The notes under the pieces: model-generated | The model's database searches: none | Seen by the model: the letters and a program-made list of their open reading frames with translations, nothing else | What the model was told of the DNA's origin: nothing | In this document: piece after piece, positions 6,662 through 10,286 of the stretch | Position numbering within the stretch: position 1 is the stretch's first letter | How the letters are laid out: every line of letters begins with the position of its first letter | NCBI GenBank assembly: GCA_013054445.1 | Contig: JAAMPI010001817.1 | Span: 1 to 10,286, forward strand | Length of the DNA: 10,286 nucleotides | DNA from: Cudoniella acicularis | Lineage: Eukaryota > Ascomycota > Leotiomycetes > Helotiales > Helotiaceae | Reading direction: 5' to 3' | Translations under genes and position numbers: made by a program

Positions 6662-7209
6662 AAGGCGGTAGATAAGTTATGTGTTAGCTAGTATAGTAAT
6701 CGCTAACTAATATTACTATCTTCTAGAGCTAGAAATCTAAAACTCTATACGATATTATCTTAACTATTAATAGTTAAAAGGAGAAAAACGAAGAAAATCT
6801 AACCCCCTGATTAGGTAGACCAACAAATGAACCTTTATAATAAATAACTTTACTAGGAGTTTCCCCCTTTTAACTTATGCTTACTATTGGCTATAAATAT
6901 AAATACTGTTGACCCGCCGAGTCACGCGCGACTGCTCAGGTCCAGAGACGGAAACGGAAAATACCATGAGAACATTCCCATGTGAGATTACCTGTTTTAC
7001 TAGTACACCAGTGGATTGGGTCTTATCCTATAAGGTTTCTGCTCCACTGAGTAGACAATAAACCCACATTCAAAATCTCTTAATTGCCTTTCTTTCCTGA
7101 AAATCCGAATCTAGGACAATAGATTTCAATTTCCTTTTTTCACGTATAAGTTCTAGCTCTAAATGTTATGTTTCATTTAATAAACTTAGACACCAAGTAT
7201 AAGAACATC
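6662..7209. other. AT-rich non-genic region right of the solo LTR
   Basis: Moderately to strongly AT-rich up to about 6910, with TpA-rich words like those in the other RIP-like blocks, then more balanced. A short GC-rich patch (GACCCGCCGAGTCACGCGCG, 6910-6929) interrupts it. No open frame of note and no RNA gene was recognised. Confidence 0.45.
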
Positions 7210-7231
7210 ATATATATATATATATATATAT
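7210..7231. repeat. (AT)11 microsatellite
   Basis: Eleven uninterrupted AT dinucleotides between CATC and CGTGAGG. It is a simple repeat in non-coding DNA and likely polymorphic between strains. Confidence 0.95.
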
Positions 7232-7756
7232 CGTGAGGTGATACGAGAGAATATACATATCAAGATATATATTCAAGAGAGAGTGAGGCCACGTTCAGGT
7301 AGACTCACTTCAAGCTAGACACTTCGAAATATAAAATGTTAGAGACTTTTAATATGTCAAAATCTTCGAACTAGGTATTCAAAATCTTTCTCATTGAAGT
7401 GGCAGAAAAAGTTCAGCAAGATAAAGGTATAAATTCAAGCTGATGCCTAGTATGTCTATGTATGAAATCCAAATCAGAGATGCATGTTCAAACTCCAAAC
7501 CTATGCTCTCAAAGCCCCCGAGAAAATAAAATTCTAAGATGCGAAATGAAATGAAACGCCAAACTTTATGCGACAACCCTGATCCATGCTGCCTAAATGC
7601 CTTCCGAAAACTCCAACCCAGTCCCAGGATCAATCCCCAAACTCTGGGATAGCCATCTTGAAAACCCAGTTCAGCTGATGGAACACGATGCTCTCTAGAT
7701 CCACGACTTGTGTGTGGTGGACCTCCTTCTTTCTTCCCATTGTTGGAGTGCAGCGA
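7232..7756. other. Intergenic region at the 3' end of the secreted-protein gene
   Basis: No gene recognised. An 80-codon minus-strand frame at 7391-7633 has no domain resemblance. The right part should contain the 3' UTR and polyadenylation site of the minus-strand gene ending at 7757. Confidence 0.45.
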
Positions 7757-9363
7757 TTAATCCTTCTTTGGGTCATCCTTTGGCTTCGGCTTCGTTGGCT
7801 TCGCTGGCTTCTTCACTGGAGTTGGAGGTGGCTTGCCCTTCTTCTTTGCCGCCTCTTTCGCCGCTTCCAATTTCTTCTTTTTCTCCTCTGCCGTCTCACT
7901 ACCTTCACCAGTCTGAGGCTCTTTGCCCTTGCCCTTCGTGTCCGAAGGTTCACCCTTCTTCTTCGCCGCCTCTTCCTCTTCCTGTTGCTTCTTCTTCGCT
8001 GCCGCAGCTTGTTTACGTTTGTTCGCCTCCTCAGTCGGTGACTCGTTTCCAGAATCTTCGTCTGACGATGGCTCGTCGACAGGTTCCACAGCTTTGTGGT
8101 CTTTCATGGCTTCGCAATCCAGAAGCGCTTTTACGAATGTGACCGAAAAATCTTTGAACTTGGGCCTATCTGCGGCACTCAATTTAACTTGCACAGCAGT
8201 AAACTCCTTTTTCAAATTCGCGCCGGCTGTTTTGACTTCGGCGTTCAAAAACTCCACGAAATCGTCATTATAGTCCAGGTCGATCGGGATTGCGTAATCC
8301 CCTGTCAGCCCCCCACGGTTGAGATCCCCATTAGCTTGTGGTGGAGGCTTCTCGTTATAATCTTCGTCGTTTGATTCAAGCGGGCTCGCCACTCCCGTGA
8401 CTGGAGTAAGGGCGTAATTTACGCCAAATACTGCTGCTCGTTGCGGGCGGGGTGTTTTTGGATCGGGCTTCTTCGGGGAGGTTCGCTTCGTATGAGGAGG
8501 CGCCGGGCGGTGGGTCAAAGTCGTTTGGGCGGGTGATTTCCTCGCTTCACGGAATTCATTGAGCTCTTTGATCATGCCTGTGGCCGCTGCACACCACGCA
8601 TCCTTCTCGGAAACCATATAGTTATTGAGTCGCTCAATCTGGTAGGCAGCTTGGAGGGGGTCGGTAGGTAAACCTAAGGCTTTCATTCCCCACAAATTTC
8701 CCTTTACGCTGTTTGTCGGGGTATCGAGCAAGGCTAGGCGGTCCAAGTGGTCGATACTCCCGAGCTGTTTGATAAGATGCTGGTAGAGACTGCCATGATA
8801 GACGCTGTTCTTGTAATTCGGGTCCGCAGCTCTCTCCGCGGCTGAACCTGACTCGAAAAATTTGGCTTGGTGGTTCGCTAAAAAGAAACCGTTGAGCGGC
8901 TTCACAAGAACATGTAGTTTCATAAACCTGCTGAGTGTTTGAATCTCAAAGACATGATCCGCTAAAGTAATGTTAGGTGTGAAGTTTGAAAGTTGGTCAA
9001 TGAGCCGTATTGCTTACAGTTGACTTTGGACGTTCCTGCTTTCGCCTCCACCTTGAGGGTTCCTTCATTAGGAACGGCAACGTATGGTCCATGAATTGCT
9101 TTATATCTGGTGTCCTTAATTTCCACTGTATTTCCCGCCTTTGTGCTATCTGGTGCTGCAGGATAGGGATTTGTTCCGTAACCCTTGTTGTTGGTCTTGA
9201 GGTACCTTGTAATGAGATTGATACCATCAGCTCTCGCGCCGAGTTGATGAAGGCCAGCTTCGGTCTTAACGCTTTCTGGTGTTGGTATGGCATTGACCCC
9301 AACATTGACCCCAAAGTCCAGAAGCATAGCCACATAGGCTATAAGGGCGAGAGAGAACCGCAT
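7757..9363 (-). CDS. Secreted protein of unknown function with Lys/Glu/Pro-rich tail, two exons, 516 aa
   Basis: Exon 1 runs 9363-9018 and exon 2 runs 8961-7757 on the minus strand. The 56-nt intron 9017-8962 begins GTAAGC, has branch site CTAAC and ends ACTTTAG, phase 1. Joining gives SKVNSDHVFEIQTLSRFM, so two otherwise separate open frames become one 516-residue protein. Residues 1-25 form a signal peptide: Arg2, a hydrophobic core (LALIAYVAMLL), then GVNA before IPTP, suggesting secretion. Residues ~30-255 look globular (HGPYVAVPNEG, DHVFEIQTLSRF, LLDTPTNSVKGNLWGM). A Pro/Lys-rich linker covers ~256-290, and a second folded-looking part ~330-405 contains DFVEFLNAEV and FSVTFVKALLDCEAM. 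The last ~108 residues are a charged low-complexity tail with KKKQQEEEEAAKKK and KKPAKPTKPKPKDDPKKD. I cannot assign a family; HVFE[IL]Q-type motifs occur, from memory, in other fungal secreted proteins. No membrane anchor or GPI signal is seen at the C-terminus. Confidence 0.8.
8962..9017 (-). other. Intron of the secreted-protein gene
   Basis: 56 nt on the minus strand, GTAAGC donor, CTAAC branch site 10 nt before the ACTTTAG acceptor. Unspliced, exon 1 would run into stop TAG at the acceptor after 133 codons. Spliced, the frame enters the 388-codon downstream frame through 13 further codons. Confidence 0.82.
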
Positions 9364-10286
9364 GATGGACGATCAGGAAGGTGTCTGCTACTGAAAAATA
9401 TATAGTAGTATTTCGCGGTGAAAGGGGAAAATGATATAAGTTTGTTGAAATGGAACTGGGCGAAGATAAATGAATGGAATAACGAGAATGAAACTTGTTC
9501 AAAAAGGACAGAAAATGCTTTTGGCTCCAATGGCAGGAGTGTAGTGATGGTGATGCGATGGCTGATGAGATGGCCATTGTGATGAATTGACTGTTCTCTT
9601 ATACATTCAGAAATGAGCAGCAACTTACCGCAACTGTGAAGTGAAATGAAAACAACTCAATCCTTAGGGATGAATCCTAAAAGACGTTCCTATGAGCTCT
9701 TCAAAGAACCTTAAATTAGGGCGCCATCCACCTGACAAGAGGATGAGGTGTAGCAACGAAGATTGAGGCTCCGTCATAGAATTGCTCGCCCGTTTTTAGT
9801 GATGACTGAGGCTGAAAGCACAGAAACTTGACCTCTCATTGGAGGGATACCGTCTAATCCTATCTGCAACGTTATTCTGTCCCGAGATTCGCTTGTAGTG
9901 GAGGATTTACCGGGCTATTGATGGGCCACATCGTAATCCTCGAGAGTTGGAACAAAAGAGCAAAAACAGCCGATAATCTTTAAATTCCCCTCGTCTCGTG
10001 CTATACGGGTGCTCTCTGAGCCTCTCCTGTGTAGTTCCACCACTCAAGAGCCTCGAAACAAGCGCCCGAGTAGACAAGCGAGCGCAGGGGGCTAAAAATG
10101 ACGATGCTGAGATTAAACAGTAAGAAAATTCCGCTGCGAGAAGGATGAATCACTTCGCCATGTTAAAACATGAAAAAATTGCAGTGGGAGGAAGCTGAGG
10201 TAAGACATTGAGGCAGTAAGACTGAGAGTCCAGCCAATGCTATAAGCGTGGTCGTGTGATTCTGCAGCCACATTCGCTTAGAAAAG
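9364..10286. other. Promoter and intergenic region upstream of the secreted-protein gene
   Basis: A TATA-like AATATATAG at 9396-9405 (reads CTATATATT on the minus strand) lies about 35 bp before the ATG at 9363. Overlapping minus-strand frames at 9266-9623 are chance frames over the leader. From 9624 to the right edge no gene, tRNA, repeat or domain-bearing exon was recognised on either strand. Confidence 0.5.

Noticed and set aside
7688..8374. Plus-strand Leu/Arg- and Ser/Pro-rich frames
   Set aside because: They are mirror frames of the Lys/Glu-rich tail of the minus-strand secreted protein.
9266..9623. Minus-strand frames of 94-103 codons upstream of the secreted-protein start
   Set aside because: They overlap its promoter and signal peptide in other frames, have no motif, and start upstream of the TATA-like box.
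1..10286. CRISPR array, tRNA or rRNA genes, bacterial operon structure
   Set aside because: No regularly spaced repeats, no tRNA-like cloverleaf or rRNA segment was recognised, and introns show the DNA is fungal.

Overview
The window looks like nuclear DNA from a filamentous ascomycete (Pezizomycotina). Genes are split by short GT-AG introns of 55-83 nt with CTGAC/CTAAC-like branch points. The gene families (highly reducing PKS, EthD, 2EXR, TauD-type dioxygenase) are typical of moulds. TA-rich stretches carrying LTR remains look like RIP-mutated transposon relics. The species cannot be named from sequence alone. All gene models below were built by eye from family knowledge and splice signals.

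Layout, left to right. (1) 2-871, +: the end of a truncated polyketide synthase, covering the KS-AT linker and most of an acyltransferase (AT) domain. The AT carries a damaged nucleophile elbow and stops soon after the catalytic His. (2) 1398-1875, +: an intact two-exon gene for a 135-residue EthD-domain protein of the kind found in fungal aromatic polyketide clusters. (3) 3054-2353, -: a 2EXR-domain reading frame that ends at a TAA, followed in the same frame by an open stretch with a Cys-rich zinc-ribbon-like motif; probably a nonsense-mutated gene. (4) 3193-3930: remains of mobile DNA with CACGTG motifs, then a TA-rich block. (5) 4321-5638, +: a four-exon Fe(II)/2-oxoglutarate dioxygenase of the TauD/TfdA family, complete in motifs but with one extra A in an A-run that breaks the third exon. 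(6) 5700-7000: a RIP-like AT-rich region containing two LTR-like units, one (6396-6661) with nine single N positions. (7) 7210-7231: an (AT)11 microsatellite. (8) 9363-7757, -: a two-exon gene for a 516-residue secreted protein of unknown function with a long Lys/Glu/Pro-rich tail. (9) 9364-10286: promoter and intergenic DNA with no gene recognised.

How they fit together: a PKS relic, an EthD protein and a TauD-like oxygenase lying within 5.6 kb on the same strand look like the decayed remains of a secondary-metabolite cluster beside or inside a transposon-rich, RIP-affected region. Three of the five genes show separate lesions: truncation plus AT damage, an in-frame stop, and a homopolymer frameshift. 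The EthD gene and the secreted-protein gene look intact. I found no convincing new defence or mobile system. The least understood intact gene is the Lys-rich secreted protein.
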